From the NCBI GenBank assembly GCA_027886175.1, contig JAJNNQ010000040.1:28416001-28480000 (forward strand): 64,000 bases of DNA, read 5' to 3'. The position numbers were made by a program, and so were the translations under genes. This document shows, piece after piece, positions 46,701 to 58,500 of this stretch. The notes below the pieces were generated by a model. It had not been told where the DNA came from. It did not search any database and worked only from the letters and a program-made list of their open reading frames with translations. The first letter of the stretch is position 1, and the number at the start of each line of letters is the position of its first letter. This DNA comes from Phylloscopus collybita (taxonomy: Eukaryota > Chordata > Aves > Passeriformes > Phylloscopidae).

Positions 46701-48429
46701 CAATGGAATGGCACATTGGAAAGCTTTTAGACTCCTGCACCACTTAGCAGAGTCTTTTTATCTGTCTGCACTGTTTACTCATCCTCCTGCACCACTGACA
46801 GTAAAAGCCTGCAGGAATCCTTTTTCTTTCCTTCCTTTCCTATATGTTTTTTTTTTTTCTCCAGCAGCACTGCAGACACAGCAGCAAAACCAACTCTAAG
46901 AAAAGCAAACCAAAGCGACTTTTGAATTCAAAGCCTCTGCAGGACAGGCTGCTTGTGTGAAGCTGAAAAGGAGCCAGAGCATACCAGCAAGGAAGCTGTG
47001 ATTTCATGCAGCAGTCTGACAGAAAAATCCAAGGTTCCACTGCAGCAGTCTGTGCAGATGCAGCAGCCTCTCTCTGGCTGGGTCCATGTCAAATGCTAAC
47101 AGAGGAGTGCCCAGGAGCTGGATGCCCATGTAATTCTGTGTCGCTATCCCTTTGCTTTTTAGTAGCATCTCTCTGAGGAAACCAGGTATGCTCTACAGGC
47201 TTTTAAACAGTTTTTATTCCCTATGGTGATATCTAATTTATAAGGGAAAGGGAAACTGCCAGGAAATGGGGAAGATGGTTCAGAGGAAGAAAACTCCCCA
47301 AGGAGGGTAATTCTTTTTGCCATGGAGTGGTGGTAGTGGTGTGCAAGAGTGTGCAGGAAAATTAACCCGAACGGAGGTGGCTGGGGCGTTTGTCTGGGGT
47401 GCAAGCTAGCAGGGAAGTCTCTGGTAAGGTCTGGCGTGAGGACTCAGGGATGATTCGCACCTGAGTCACATATGTTTTGGTGTTTGCCTGGGGACAGATA
47501 TTTGTGGTTTGGCACCTGTGCATCAGCTTGTACGCTAGGTCAGCAAGCAGAGGAGACACGCTGATCAGGTGGGGCAGAAGGTTTAAGATGGTGTGTGCTG
47601 GGCTGGGGAAACACTAAAGATTGTATCAAACCCATTTGCACCAGTGCGACTCTGGAATGACTCTGCTGACAGCAGTAGAGTAACACTGACAAAACTGTGA
47701 ACAGGATTTTGCCTTATACTGTGAGAATGAGAAGATTTGGCAGAGGGCCTGGATGGGTGCTGGGAAGTAGTCTCTGAATGTGTGTGTCTCTGAAAAAGTC
47801 TGTGCCGATTTCTGGATAGATGTCTGAAGCCCTACAAGCATGCATCACCCTTCCCTTCACAGGAAACAAAGAGGCTGCTGCACTTCAGACAGCCTACCCA
47901 CTGAATTATTCAATGCAACTAAATAACTACAGAGCACCAATGAGTTACATAAAACTGCAGAACTGGCTCACTCTCAACTTGAATCAATAGTATTGTCTCT
48001 TTCTGATTGCTACATTATAGTAGTAAATCCATGGCTTGGGGCAATGCTTAACGTACTTTGAGAAAGAACTGAAAACATAGTGAGAGGAGCATGGAGATGA
48101 ACTGACAGAACACCGTAAGAAGGATTCTTGCTGAGGAACAGTCTCCTGCTCCTTGTGAGAAAGTGCCAGTGTCTAAAATAGAGCAGGTTTTGTGCCTGTT
48201 GTGTCTTCAGAGCTAGTGCCTGCCCAAAAATGCCAATCTGGAGACAGAAAAGCAGAAAAGCACAATGGCTGAGTGTTGTTACAGAGACTAGTTCATGTGC
48301 TGGGTTTATTCCAGAACAGGCAATGCAAACCCTCCACACCATCCATGGCTGGCTCTCTTGCACCCTTTCTCTTGCCCAAGATCATCATTCTTCTTGTCAA
48401 ATTCCCCCACTGTGCCAAAGCTGAAACTG
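40710..48429. other. Unannotated interval
   Basis: AT-rich with scattered frames of 60-126 codons on both strands (for example minus 43045-43425, minus 44349-44729, plus 42938-43156), none recognised. A T-run lies at 46850-46858. Around 46530-46700 an LTR-like composition is suspected but has no clear ends. No gene supported. Confidence 0.5.
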
Positions 48430-48976
48430 TGTCAAGGTTTTAAGTTCAGCTGGAGATGAAACACCACACAGCCTCTCTCTTAACACCCAATGGAATGGGG
48501 AGAATGCAAGTAAAACTTTTCTCTTGATATAAGAATATTTTAATAATTGAAAATAAATTAAAATACAATAATAATAATAATACTAATGGAAAAAACCCAA
48601 ACTGATGCACAATGTAATTGCTCACCATCAGCTGGCCTATGCCAGACCCCCTTCCTGAACCCAGATCAGCTGTCCCCCCAGGTAACTTCCCCAGTTTATA
48701 TACTGCACATGATGCATTTGATGATGTGGAATATCTCTCTGGTCCGTTCGGATCACCTGTCCCAGCTGTGCTCCCTCCCAGTTTCTTTTGCTTACCTCCT
48801 CACTGGCACAGCAAGACACAAGGGGGAAAAAAAAAATCCTTGACTAGAAATAAATGACTTGGAAAAAAACCAAAACATCAGTGTGTTGTCAACACCATTC
48901 TCATTACAAATCAAAAACGCAGCAATGTAATAGCTACTGAGAAGAAATAAACTCTACCTTAACTGAAACCAGGACA
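48430..48976 (-). mobile_element. ERVL (GGERVL-like) LTR, 3' LTR of a broken provirus
   Basis: On the minus strand it begins TGTCCTGGTTTCAG and ends AAAACCTTGACA (547 bp). It contains a CAGTATATAAACTGGGG TATA box, a GTGAGCAATTACATTGTGCAT stretch, ATT trinucleotide repeats and a CATTCCATTGGGTG phrase near the end. These follow, in order, the well-known avian ERVL LTR layout as I remember it. The integrase-like remnant lies upstream on the same strand, so this is the 3' LTR. The 79-85-codon plus frames inside it are not genes. Confidence 0.88.
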
Positions 48977-49555
48977 ATATCCACCCCTAATTCCACACAT
49001 TATATCATGCCAAGTTTCACACTGCCCAACATCCCGTCACCTTCCCTATTCATCTGTTTTGATAGATACACATACAAACATCATTTTCTTAGTCTATGGA
49101 ATGCCTCTGTCAAATGTTCATAAAACATACACACACACACAAAAAGTTTGTTGGATTCTTTTACTTCATGACTTCGGCCTTCATCTTAGATAACAGTCCT
49201 TCATGCAGAAAAGATGGTGTGAGGTGTTGGAGTGTTGCATTGTGCACATTTGAGTCAGTTCTCATTCCAGCACTGTTGCATTTGTTCTGTTTTATCAAAG
49301 TTCATTCTTCTTTGGTGTGAATGTGACAATCAGAGGGAAGTCAGGCTCAGCTCCCTAGCATGCTTGTGGCTAAGATTGATGCCATGAGATGCTCAGTAAG
49401 GTGATGCACATATAGCCACCATAGAAGTGCTAATATTACCACTGGGTAGTTATAACACAGTGTAATTAATTGTTTATTTTCACCCAAAGTCAAATCCCTT
49501 AGAGGCACACTAGACTTCTGTATCCTGCCACATCACCTGCCAAGTGCATCCAGAT
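48977..49555 (-). mobile_element. ERVL internal region between pol and the 3' LTR
   Basis: Immediately upstream of the LTR on the minus strand is a purine-rich tract (AATTAGGGGTGGATAT), the expected primer site for plus-strand synthesis. The rest is non-coding in all frames. ERVL elements normally lack env, and no env-like frame is seen. An AC microsatellite stands near 49127-49140. Confidence 0.6.
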
Positions 49556-50640
49556 TTTTTAGCGAAAGCAGTCCCATGGATGGATTTGCCTTTGCCTGAG
49601 GCAGGAATAATCCAGGTTTTCCCCAGCATGTTTTTAACGTGTACTACAGGAACTTTGTTAGCTTCCACAGTGTGTGAAAGTTTTGATTGGGTAGGGCCAT
49701 CCCATTGGCCCTCTGGTGTTGACTAAAGGTGGCTTTTGCTGAATGTGTACCCCAAAGTTTGAACTTCCCATCACTCACTGCTGTCAGTGTAGTCTTTAAC
49801 AGTTCATTACATCGCTGGATCTTTCCAGAGACTGGTGCATGACAGAGATTGTGATACAATCACTTAAGGTCAGGTTCTTTGGCCCGAATGTCTCTAAGGT
49901 TGTCTTGGAAATGAGTTTCATGGCCTGGTTCAGCTCTTTCTTGTGTGCCATGTCACCATAAGGCTTGCTTTCCAGGGCCCAGGACAGAATTTCAGGTGGT
50001 GACATGGGGCACAGGGTGTGTTTGCAGCCCTCCTGTGGTTGCTTCCACCATCACGGCACATGCTTCCACCATACCACATGGCACTTGCCATCATGGGAAT
50101 GGGCAAGTGTGATACAGACAATCTACCAGGCCTCCCCGTACTTACCTTTCAGCCATGGTCCTACACCAAAGGGGCTTTACCCACTTGGGCTGCTTGATTG
50201 CAGCACATGTTTGACATTCATGGATAACCTGAAGCTGGCATACATACCAACAGGGAACCAAACATCTCCATCTGGAGTTGCTGGGCTGGGGTAGGAGTTT
50301 GTCCCGGTTAAGGCAGCCCTGTGGAAACCTCCTGTTTGCAATGCTGACATGAGCACCCACAAATATTGTGACTGCTGGGGAACAGGCACTGAACCAGCCC
50401 CTCACCTCCGCCTGACGCCACACCTGTACCTCCTCCATGGGGTACCAGGCAGCCATGAGCCGTCCCAGCAGCAGAGGAGTATTTGAAAGCACCCTTGTGA
50501 TTGCTCTGTGTCTGCTTTACCAGCAGCTAAAGAGCACCCTGAATGCAGCTTAGAATTCCATGCATGGAGGTGGGTTACTTCTGAAGATGGAGATACCCAA
50601 TGCTCAGGAAAAAAGTGTTTGCAAATATTGAGCATTTATC
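49556..50640 (-). pseudogene. Degraded ERVL pol (integrase region)
   Basis: Minus-strand frames in three registers give pieces of a retroviral integrase, which would join viral DNA to host DNA. A zinc-binding Cys-x2-Cys with its neighbouring His is visible at about 50240-50210 in the frame 50142-50492. A segment resembling the end of the catalytic core lies at about 49830-49800 in the frame 49644-49859. The roughly 130-codon distance fits the order zinc domain then core. In the core segment the position expected to hold the third catalytic acidic residue (Glu) reads Gln. Several frameshifts and stops break the reading frame. No gag, protease, recognisable reverse transcriptase or 5' LTR is seen further along, so the copy is 5'-truncated and inactive. 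Confidence 0.75.
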
Positions 50641-53600
50641 TTTGCTGAATTACCTTTTCCAGCAAAAGAAAGTTACTAAGAAATTAATTGCTGGACTGGA
50701 AACAGAGCTCTTAGATTGCTAATCAGAAATCACAGGGAGAAATGCAGAATCAGTCTTATGCAGAAATATTTTAAACAGCTTTCTTTGCTTGTTTTTACAT
50801 AATATTAATACATCGGTAAAAGTCATAGTCACTTTGCCAGAAAATTGTAATGTTTGCCTCATAATTTATTCATAGTCTTGTGATTAGTAGGTTTGTGTGG
50901 TTGAGCCGCATTATCTATTTTTCTTAAAAAAAAAAATCAACAAAAACTAATCAATACAAAGTGACTATTTTGGTGAAAGACAAAGTTTCGTGGCTGAGTC
51001 TATCTAATGTCACACTGACTATACTGAAACTCATGAAATTTAAAGAGGCCAAGCCTTAAAAAAAAGGTTGCAGAAATATTGAACAAATTGGTACAAAATA
51101 CAATATATAATGTAATTAGCAGGTGTATATGTGATATTATGAAGAAAAATTGATATAACTTTTATAGAGAAAAAATTACTTCACAGCTCGATGGAGCTTT
51201 TTGGGCATAGGAAGGAGATGGAAGTCCCCAGTGAATTCTCAGAAATCTGCCCCTGGAATTGTGTTGTTTGATATAGAAGTTATCTGAAAAAAGAAGCATA
51301 GTCTGAGGTGAGAGACGGCAAATTCCTTTAGGTAGCAAAAATGAAAGTCAGCCAGAAAAAAAACCAGATTTCATGCTATGGGTTATTGGGTTAAAATGGC
51401 AGAAAAAAATCAATGTTGTGAAAGGACTCCTCCAACACTGATCTGGAAGTGAGCAGATAATCACAGATTGTTTCTCCTCATGGTATAGATAGACCCACAC
51501 CTATTATGTTTTTTAATGGGGTTTTTTTAGACCATTCCCTGATTCCCTAAGTGCAAAACAGTTTTTTTCTATTTTATTCACTCTTGATTTTTTTGAAGTA
51601 GTATAGAAATAAAGGAGTAATGTGCTTCCTTGGGAAAACAGACTGTTATTCATTCCCTGCTGAAAGGCTGCTCATCTCAGCTGACAAAAGATGCCCTTTC
51701 CACGAACCACTCTGATTTAATATCATGGACTTAAGACAGATCACATATTATATAATTTACTCCACAGTTTTAAATATTGTTTTTATTATCCTATTAAAAC
51801 ACAAGTAAGTTTTCCAAGACAGGTACAAAGGAGAGAAAATGAGACTTTTGCAAGGCTTTCAGCTGAGACCTTTATGAAGAGAGTAGTGGGAGCTTTATTG
51901 AAAAATGTCTAATGGATACTTAAGAAATTCCAGAAATGGACAGTGTCTCACTGAACACTAAAATTTTGGAACCATTGACCTCAATCCTCTCTGTGAACAT
52001 TAATAACACAGACTGAAGAATTTGAATACCAGTGTGATCTCTGCAGGTCTCAGTGCTGTGGGCTTGTTCTATTGCTCAGGAGAACAGTAGGGAAATACCA
52101 CTTGCATTCTTACTCCTTGCCTGTTTTCCATCTTATTATCTTCTCCATCTATGCAGAAGAGAAAGAATTATAGTAGAAACCCAGGAAGAATTATGCTGAA
52201 TAACTTCAATTAAGATTCAGGCACTGTTTGTAGGACAGAGGGAGTCATCAGAACTTATCTTTCTGAACAATATTTCAATATTTTTAGCCCAAACAGTTTA
52301 TAATCTTTTTTCTAACACACATGATAAGTGTTCAGTGCAGTTCTACTTAGGCTATGGCATACTTCACTTCTGAAGATTTTAGTAAATACCTTGTGAAGAT
52401 TCATTCAGATGTTCATATGTGATGGCCAATTCTCTCCTAAAAACTCTTATTTTCAGTAAAATTTATGTTACCAACCTGAAATGTTCATATTCTTTGCACT
52501 GTAAAATCTAATATTCCAAGGGTGAATTGATGTGCTGCTGGCCATTGACTTCATTGCTGCTGCTACAGTTTTGCTGTACAATCACACAAGGCAATGTACA
52601 GCCAGCTTAGCTTCACTGGTCTCCTTGAGAAACCGTAGATAATGTGCAAATGTCAAGCACTGCGTTTGCTCTGTCCTACATCTGCTTCTGAGGAAAACTG
52701 GGCAGCAGCAGAGGGAACAGCAAAGGGCCTTGGAGGTACTGGCAGGCAGGAGTTTCGTGAGAGAGGCCAACAGAAACCTCTGTGCTCAGCATGCTGTCAG
52801 CAGTGAGAAGGGACACACACATGCATTCATCCTCTGGCAACTGTAAGATCTGAAAGAAAGATAAAGCAGTGCTATCTCCTTTTTTCAGTAAACAGGAAGT
52901 CCCAGTTCCAAGGTAGAAGAGACTTCTCTTTCTTCTCAGCTGTAGGAAAGATTTGTGTGAGCATTATTAGGCCAAAGACTTCCTGAGCCTAGGTTTGGGA
53001 ATCTTGGCTCACCTTCCTCTCCAGTAGCTGCAGTGCCAGATGGGATGCAGAATCCTACCATGTTCTCCAGGAGTTTAAAATAAACTGGCTTAAAAGTAGG
53101 ATTTAGTCTGCCTGAATTAGCACCTGTCATCTAAACTCCAGGATATTGACTGAACCACTTTTCCCCTGTGTTCTCCGTGGCCACTGAAGAGGCTTGGGTG
53201 CCTTTGAAAGCCACTTATCTCTCTGAGCTTCTCAAGGATGGGTACCTAAGTGGGATCATGGGGTGTCACTGGGGCTTCCCACACCTGCAGCTCTGTGACT
53301 GTGCTGTGTGACCTTGCTTAGCAGCAAAGCAAAGTGTCAGGCTCCTTTCCCTCCCTTCTTGTTCTATTGGAACACTGGTAGCACTTGCACAGGACTGCTT
53401 TTCTTGAGGGATTTAAGCAATTATTGAGTGCAGATATGTTGCCTAGGTGCTTAGTTCCCAGAGAAGTGCACAGTCTTGGGTTCTGCACAGCTGGTCTTTG
53501 CAAGGAAGTTGCTTTCTTGGCTTGGAATAGAGATCTGTTTAGCTCAGTATCCATCTGACAGCGATGCCTTGCTCCCTGTCAATAAGGTGAGCACAAACAT

Positions 53601-54330
53601 GAACAACAGCAGGTGCCAAGAGAAAAAAATAAGAAAGGTGGCCATAAATAGATGCCATGGCGAAAAGCATGAGAAGCAGGGTGTACAGGCAGATTGAAGT
53701 TTATATTTAAACTGCAGTACCTCGTGTGTATCTAAACTTACTTCGGCAAGTGGGTCCTGGAATCCTGCTGTTTGAAGCATTCCCAAGATCTGTCTCTGTC
53801 CATCCATGTAATCCTTGCAGGATTTTAAGCCTGGCTTAAGTTTTACAAAGCCAATATGACACCAAGGTAGACAGCAGGCCCTGGGATGATAAACAAATGC
53901 AATTACACAGTCCTCACAGAAAAGGCAGCAAAGGTCAGGGAATAAGAGGCCAATGCACCAGGGAGAAGCATAAGGATGTGAGAAGCATGCACCTGCACAC
54001 CTTCTGTACGTACATTTTTCTGATTTCAAGAATCAGGATGGCGATGCCAAACCTAGGCACACATGAATATGTGAAGCATATTCTTATTAACATTGCCTGT
54101 ACTTGATTGCTCTCACTTTCATAAAATTACTGAGTGTCCTGGCCTTGCAAGGTGAATTTCTGAAGCAGGCGAGAGCAGCGACACGCAGTCAAGGCTCACT
54201 ATTTATTTATTTGCCTACGCAAACCTGTTCTGTCAGGGAGTTGATCGAAAAGCATTCAGGGCAACTCTTTCTTCTGGGCATGCCAGCCAAGTGCCAAAGC
54301 CCAGCTCCGCAGCCGTAAACCTGCTCCGAG
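50641..54330. other. Unannotated interval up to the CpG island
   Basis: AT-rich to about 52500, then mixed. The best frame is 161 codons on the minus strand (53544-54029), Cys-rich and unrecognised. It lies directly upstream of the CpG island on the opposite strand and might belong to a divergent transcript, or be chance. No transposon or RNA gene recognised. Confidence 0.5.
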
Positions 54331-54524
54331 AATTGACTCTGAGCAAACACCAGAGCAGAGCGCAAACCCTCCAGAGCCCTTCGTGAGCCAACGCAGTGAC
54401 ACCGCTGCGGTGACAGCGGTGACAGCGGCTCGCAGCAGCCCGGGCTGCCAGCGGGCGGATGGCCATGGATACGTGACACGCATGTTTTAGGGCGTTTTTA
54501 ATGTTGACGTTAAAAGCCGGGCAG

Positions 54525-54553
54525 GGTGGTGGCGGTGGCGGTGGCGGCGGTGG
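54525..54553 (+). repeat. GGTGGC-type simple repeat
   Basis: A short run of GGTGGC/GGCGGT units lies inside the CpG island. It would be G-quadruplex-prone and may be length-variable. Confidence 0.75.
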
Positions 54554-54758
54554 AGCCAACCAGCTTAAGGGGGGCACCCCCGCCCGCCCGGCTGCCCAGC
54601 AGGAGCTGCAGGCCGGCCGGCTGCCCGTGTGGCACTTGCCGGGGGCTGTCTCGGCCCGACCCCGGGAGCCGGGGCAGCCGGCAGTCCCAGGCTGGCTGCG
54701 GCACCTCCAGGAGCGCCCTTGCGCCGCCAGCCCGGCCAGGCCAGCCCGGCGGGCGGGA

Positions 54759-54775
54759 GCGGGGCGGGGCGGGCG
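54759..54775 (+). promoter_or_regulatory. Overlapping GC boxes (Sp1/KLF-type)
   Basis: GCGGGGCGGGGCGGGCG contains two overlapping GGGGCGGGG-type sites about 60-75 bp upstream of the candidate ATG at 54836. This is typical of TATA-less CpG-island promoters. Confidence 0.7.
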
Positions 54776-54835
54776 CTGTGTTGCCGGGGAGACGGGGGCG
54801 GGCGGCGCGGCGGGGCCGGGCAGGAACCTCCCGCC

Positions 54836-54915
54836 ATGGGCTGCCGGGACGCTGTCAGCGGGATAAGAGCCGAGCGGGCGGCCGGGCGCGTCGGCTCCGG
54901 CGGGGAGAGGAGCGG
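54836..54915 (+). CDS. Candidate first coding exon (partial), unrecognised gene
   Basis: An ATG at 54836 sits in a near-ideal initiation context (CCGCCATGG). The frame runs 26 codons plus two bases and reaches a consensus donor, GGAGCGG/GTAAGG, with GT at 54916. The frame would meet TAA within the donor if unspliced, so coding must continue in a later exon. The short peptide starts MGCRDAVSG and is rich in Arg, Gly and Ala. I do not recognise it. It lies in the CpG island downstream of GC boxes, which supports a first exon. The ATG could instead lie in a 5' untranslated exon or an upstream open frame. No downstream exon could be identified with confidence before 64000, so identity remains open. 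Confidence 0.4.
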
Positions 54916-55395
54916 GTAAGGGCGGGACGGGCACCGTCACGGCGGGGGGCTCGCCTGGCGGCAGGGGGCCGTGGGAGGGCGCTCAGCGCAGGCCCTGCCC
55001 GCGGGTTTCGGCGGGCCGAGGCCGGCAGCCGCGGCGCCGGGGCGGGCTGTCAGTGGCGCTGCCGCCTGGAGATGCCGCTGGAGGCTCGGGGCAGCCCGGC
55101 GGCGGCAGGAGTAGGCGGAAGAGCCGCCGGAGGTGGCGCGGGCGGGGCCCGGCCCGCCCCGGGGCTCCCGGGCAGCGGCGGCCGCGGGGGCGGGAGGGGC
55201 GCCGCGGGCTCGGGGCCCGAGTGCTCCCGGGGCCGACCGCGGGCGCTCGGCGGCCCGGAGCGGTCCCTGCTGACGTGAGGCCTCGGCCTTTGCCGAAAGG
55301 CGACGTTTAATACCCCGTGTGCGTGTCCAGGCGGTGCGTGCGGGTTCTCCTCCGCTCCCTCCCGTGTTACCGGGATGCTGTGCGGGTGACCGAGC

Positions 55396-55565
55396 ACTGA
55401 AACAGACTGCCCAGAGAGGCTGTGCAGTCTCCCTCGCTGGAGATGTTCAAGAACCGTCTGGACTCAAAATCCTGTGCCACGTGCTCTAGGATGACCCTGC
55501 TTGAGCAGGGAGCTTGGAGCAGATGCCCCACTGTGGTCCCTTCCAAGCCGACCCGTTCCGTGTGC
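55396..55565 (+). mobile_element. CR1 LINE, 3' end fragment beside the CpG island
   Basis: From ACTGAAACAGACTGCCCAGAGA through CTCCCTCGCTGGAGATGTTCA, GTCTGGACTC, CTCTAGGATGACCCTGCTTGA and GGTCCCTTCCAAGC the text follows the avian CR1 3' terminus in plus sense, about 170 bp. The overlapping frames at 55422-55786 start in or run through it and are not genes. It lies about 480 bp downstream of the candidate splice donor, so would be in intron 1. Confidence 0.85.
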
Positions 55566-58500
55566 GCTGCCCACGGTGGGCAGCGCTGTGCGAGGTGTTG
55601 GCGCAAAGCGTGAACACAAAGCCTTTGCTGTCAGCGAGGCGTGTGTTGCACATAAGGATCGGAGAAAAGCAAATGTGGGCTGTTCACGGAAACGCGATAA
55701 CGCTGGCGGACGTGAAATATGCAAGAGTCGCAGCGTTTCAGCACCTGAACTGCCCTCTTTTCAAAAGCGTGCATCAAAATGAGTAGACAGAGGAGCCATG
55801 GGAACTCTTCTACATATTCTTTGAGTGTGGGGAGAATGTTCAAAGATGCTTCTCCGAGAGAAAAGCAAAGACCTAAGCATTGGATATTGCCTGATATCTC
55901 CGGAGGAACTAAAGAGCTACCTTTTACTAATATCTGTGCTGAAGGGAGAAAGCAAGAAAAACAGGTGCATCAGTGGACGTGAAAATAAAACTTCTTGTGT
56001 AAGAGAAAGCAGAGCAATTGAAGAAATTCAGAAAGAAGATCAGATGACTGAATGTCATGGCCTAGGAGTTGGAAAAGCATCTAATGTGCTTATACACTGG
56101 ACTGGCTAAAGAAGAAAATCTGGATGGCAGACTTTTTTCTTCTTGCTTGTAGTGTCATGTGAATCAGTAAGACTTCATTATAAGGATCTACAGGAAACTT
56201 GGAGCTAGTGACACAAGCTTGTGTACTGTTGCTGATGGGGTGGTGGCACAACTATCTGTTTTGGTCATGTGTATCATAATCTTGTGCTAGGTAGCAGAAA
56301 AGAGGTGCCTGGAACATTTAACCTTTCCTGAAGGAAGAATCAGATTTTGGTCGCTTGGACAAGGGACCGAGTCTGTATGGAGCTTTTATCATAATGGAGC
56401 TACAGTGTGGTTAGGACTCAGGAAAATATTCTTGAGTCTCCTTTCTGCCTGTATTGTAGGCTCACAGACCAGTAGTGCAAAGAAGAAAGCATTCTTTCAG
56501 GTGCTTTAGAAAATCTGTGGTTTACTGGCTCTGAGAGTTTCTGGTGGATGTTTTGAGTAGATTGAATGAAAAATAATATTGTTTTCATATATTATCATAG
56601 ATAAGGAAAAAACCCATCTTTTTCTAGGGTATTTTAATTTAATTGTTCTTCCTTGTTTTCCTTTGGACAGAGACTCTTGCAAGCCAAAAGCATATGGTGT
56701 TCAATGCTTTATTTCTAAAATCAAAGCCAGTTGCCAAAGGAAGTCAGATGTCACTTGGTTTATAAGGCTGTATACAGATTTCTTAAGAGGAGCTTTTTTG
56801 ATGTCACTTACTTCCTGCCTTCCCTTTCTCCTTGCCCTGTGATTTTTTTTTTTTGAAACAGCTTTCCATCAAAAATGCTTGGTTGTAAGAAGTTTTTCTC
56901 TAAGGTTAATAACCATTTAATTAAGATTCTCCTTTGATGCTTCTTTTGCTTCCTCCTTTCTCATAGTCCCTGGTAGGTTTTCCTTGTGTCACCACATCAG
57001 TTGTTAGTGCAGCTTAGGACAGTAAGGAAAGCGTCTGTGAGTACTTTGAACAATAGTGTAGGATCTGTTGGAAAGTTAGACACTGGATCTGTAAACAGTG
57101 GAAAAGAGAAACTGCATTTTTAACACTTACTGAAAGTAAGTTTCTGTTTTCATATAGTTCTCTTTGCAGTTAAAGAGCTTAAGCAAATATTGTGATTCTA
57201 TGAACAGGCACTTCAGGAAGCTCAGCTCTATATTTCTATTGTCAGTGGTTTTTGTAATAGACCGTTGTGCTTCCTTATTAGTATGAAATTGTACACCCTT
57301 GCAGTTGGTCATTTAATATTTCCTTCATATTTGCAGAATTTTGCCATTGCCATGGCGGTCTGTTTTCAAAGAAGGTAATACTGACCATGGAGGAAATCTA
57401 GTTTTGGTACTTGTCTTTTGAAGGCAGAAAGGAGCAGAGGGAATGTAGGGTGAAATGATTATTTTGTAAGAAGGTTCTGCTGCACCCGGAAGTGCTGTCC
57501 AAAACACGCCTGCTTGTCCTGTGGGTGAATTGCAGTTCTTTGCAGTGAACAGCTGTTGTTGACAAGACCACACTAATACCTGTTTTATTCCTTTTTGAGG
57601 AGTGGAGACCCCAGGCTCTGTGGGCTTCCTTAGCTAGGAACTGTAGTAGCTGTTGTACGAGATGTCACTACTTCATCTTTTTTGCAATGTTTGTTGGCAA
57701 AATGGATTATATTGTTAGAAAAGGATCATAATAGGCAGTGGAGGGAAGCCTTTATATATATATGCCTGGGATTACCTTGTCTCTTGCTTTCTTTTCCAGT
57801 TGGTTGTGAGAATTTCAGGTACTTGGGCAAATTATTGCTTGCTAAAGGTTCGTGGGCCTTCAGATTGTATCAAGTAATTGAGCTGGTGTCATCTCAGCTA
57901 TTGGTTCCTGTGGCAACACTGATCTGAGGATGGTACACCTGGGACAAGATCAGGTAGAAGAGATTGGAGGTTCCTTCTGTTGTGTGATTTGGACTGGTTT
58001 GCCTGAGCTTGCTAAGCTAATTGAGCAGCTTGTTACTGCTGAAGGAGGAAATCGCCCTCCTGCAACCTTCCCTTCACTGATAGTGACAACTGCCTGATCC
58101 CTCAATATGGCAATTCAACAACAGCAACAACAAATCCAGCTGAGGAGGCTAGTTTTCTGCAAAGCTGTTGTGATGGGCCACATCAAGAAGGAACTGGATG
58201 AGTGCAGTGCTGGAGATAAGAGGAAGAAAAGAGTTGCTGGGGAGGAACAGAAGCACCTTCTTAATAGTCATGAGTTGGCAGGTGGGCTGAGCTGTCTTGT
58301 ATAACTCTAGCCTAGCTGCATTTTGCAAGATGGGGGCTTTTACTGAGGTTCAGCAGCGTTTCTGTTTCAACTGTCATGGTCTGTTGAGAAAAGCTAACAA
58401 AGCAGTATGATATGTGCTGGATCAGGGTTTTTTTTTCCTCTGTTTAGATTCAGGTCTTGCATTTGAACATGGCTCTCAGGGACTTTGAAATTAGTGCAAG

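Larger units (their letters stand above)
54330..55395. promoter_or_regulatory. CpG island / probable promoter
   Basis: About 1 kb of very GC-rich, CpG-dense DNA in an otherwise AT-rich window. It is the only strong CpG island here. It has overlapping GC boxes at 54759-54775, a GGTGGC hexanucleotide run at 54525-54553 and no evident TATA box. Long open frames on both strands (up to 250 plus and 235 minus codons) are what such composition gives by chance: Arg, Gly, Ala and Pro dominate and no domain is visible. In vertebrates islands of this size usually mark promoters of widely expressed or developmental genes. The candidate exon and donor at 54836-54915 suggest transcription on the plus strand, but a divergent minus transcript is possible. 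Confidence 0.85.

Noticed and set aside
54526..55278. 250-codon plus frame and 235-codon minus frame in the CpG island as protein-coding genes
   Set aside because: They overlap on opposite strands, are dominated by Arg/Gly/Ala/Pro and have no domain. GC-rich DNA lacks stop codons by chance, so length alone is not evidence.
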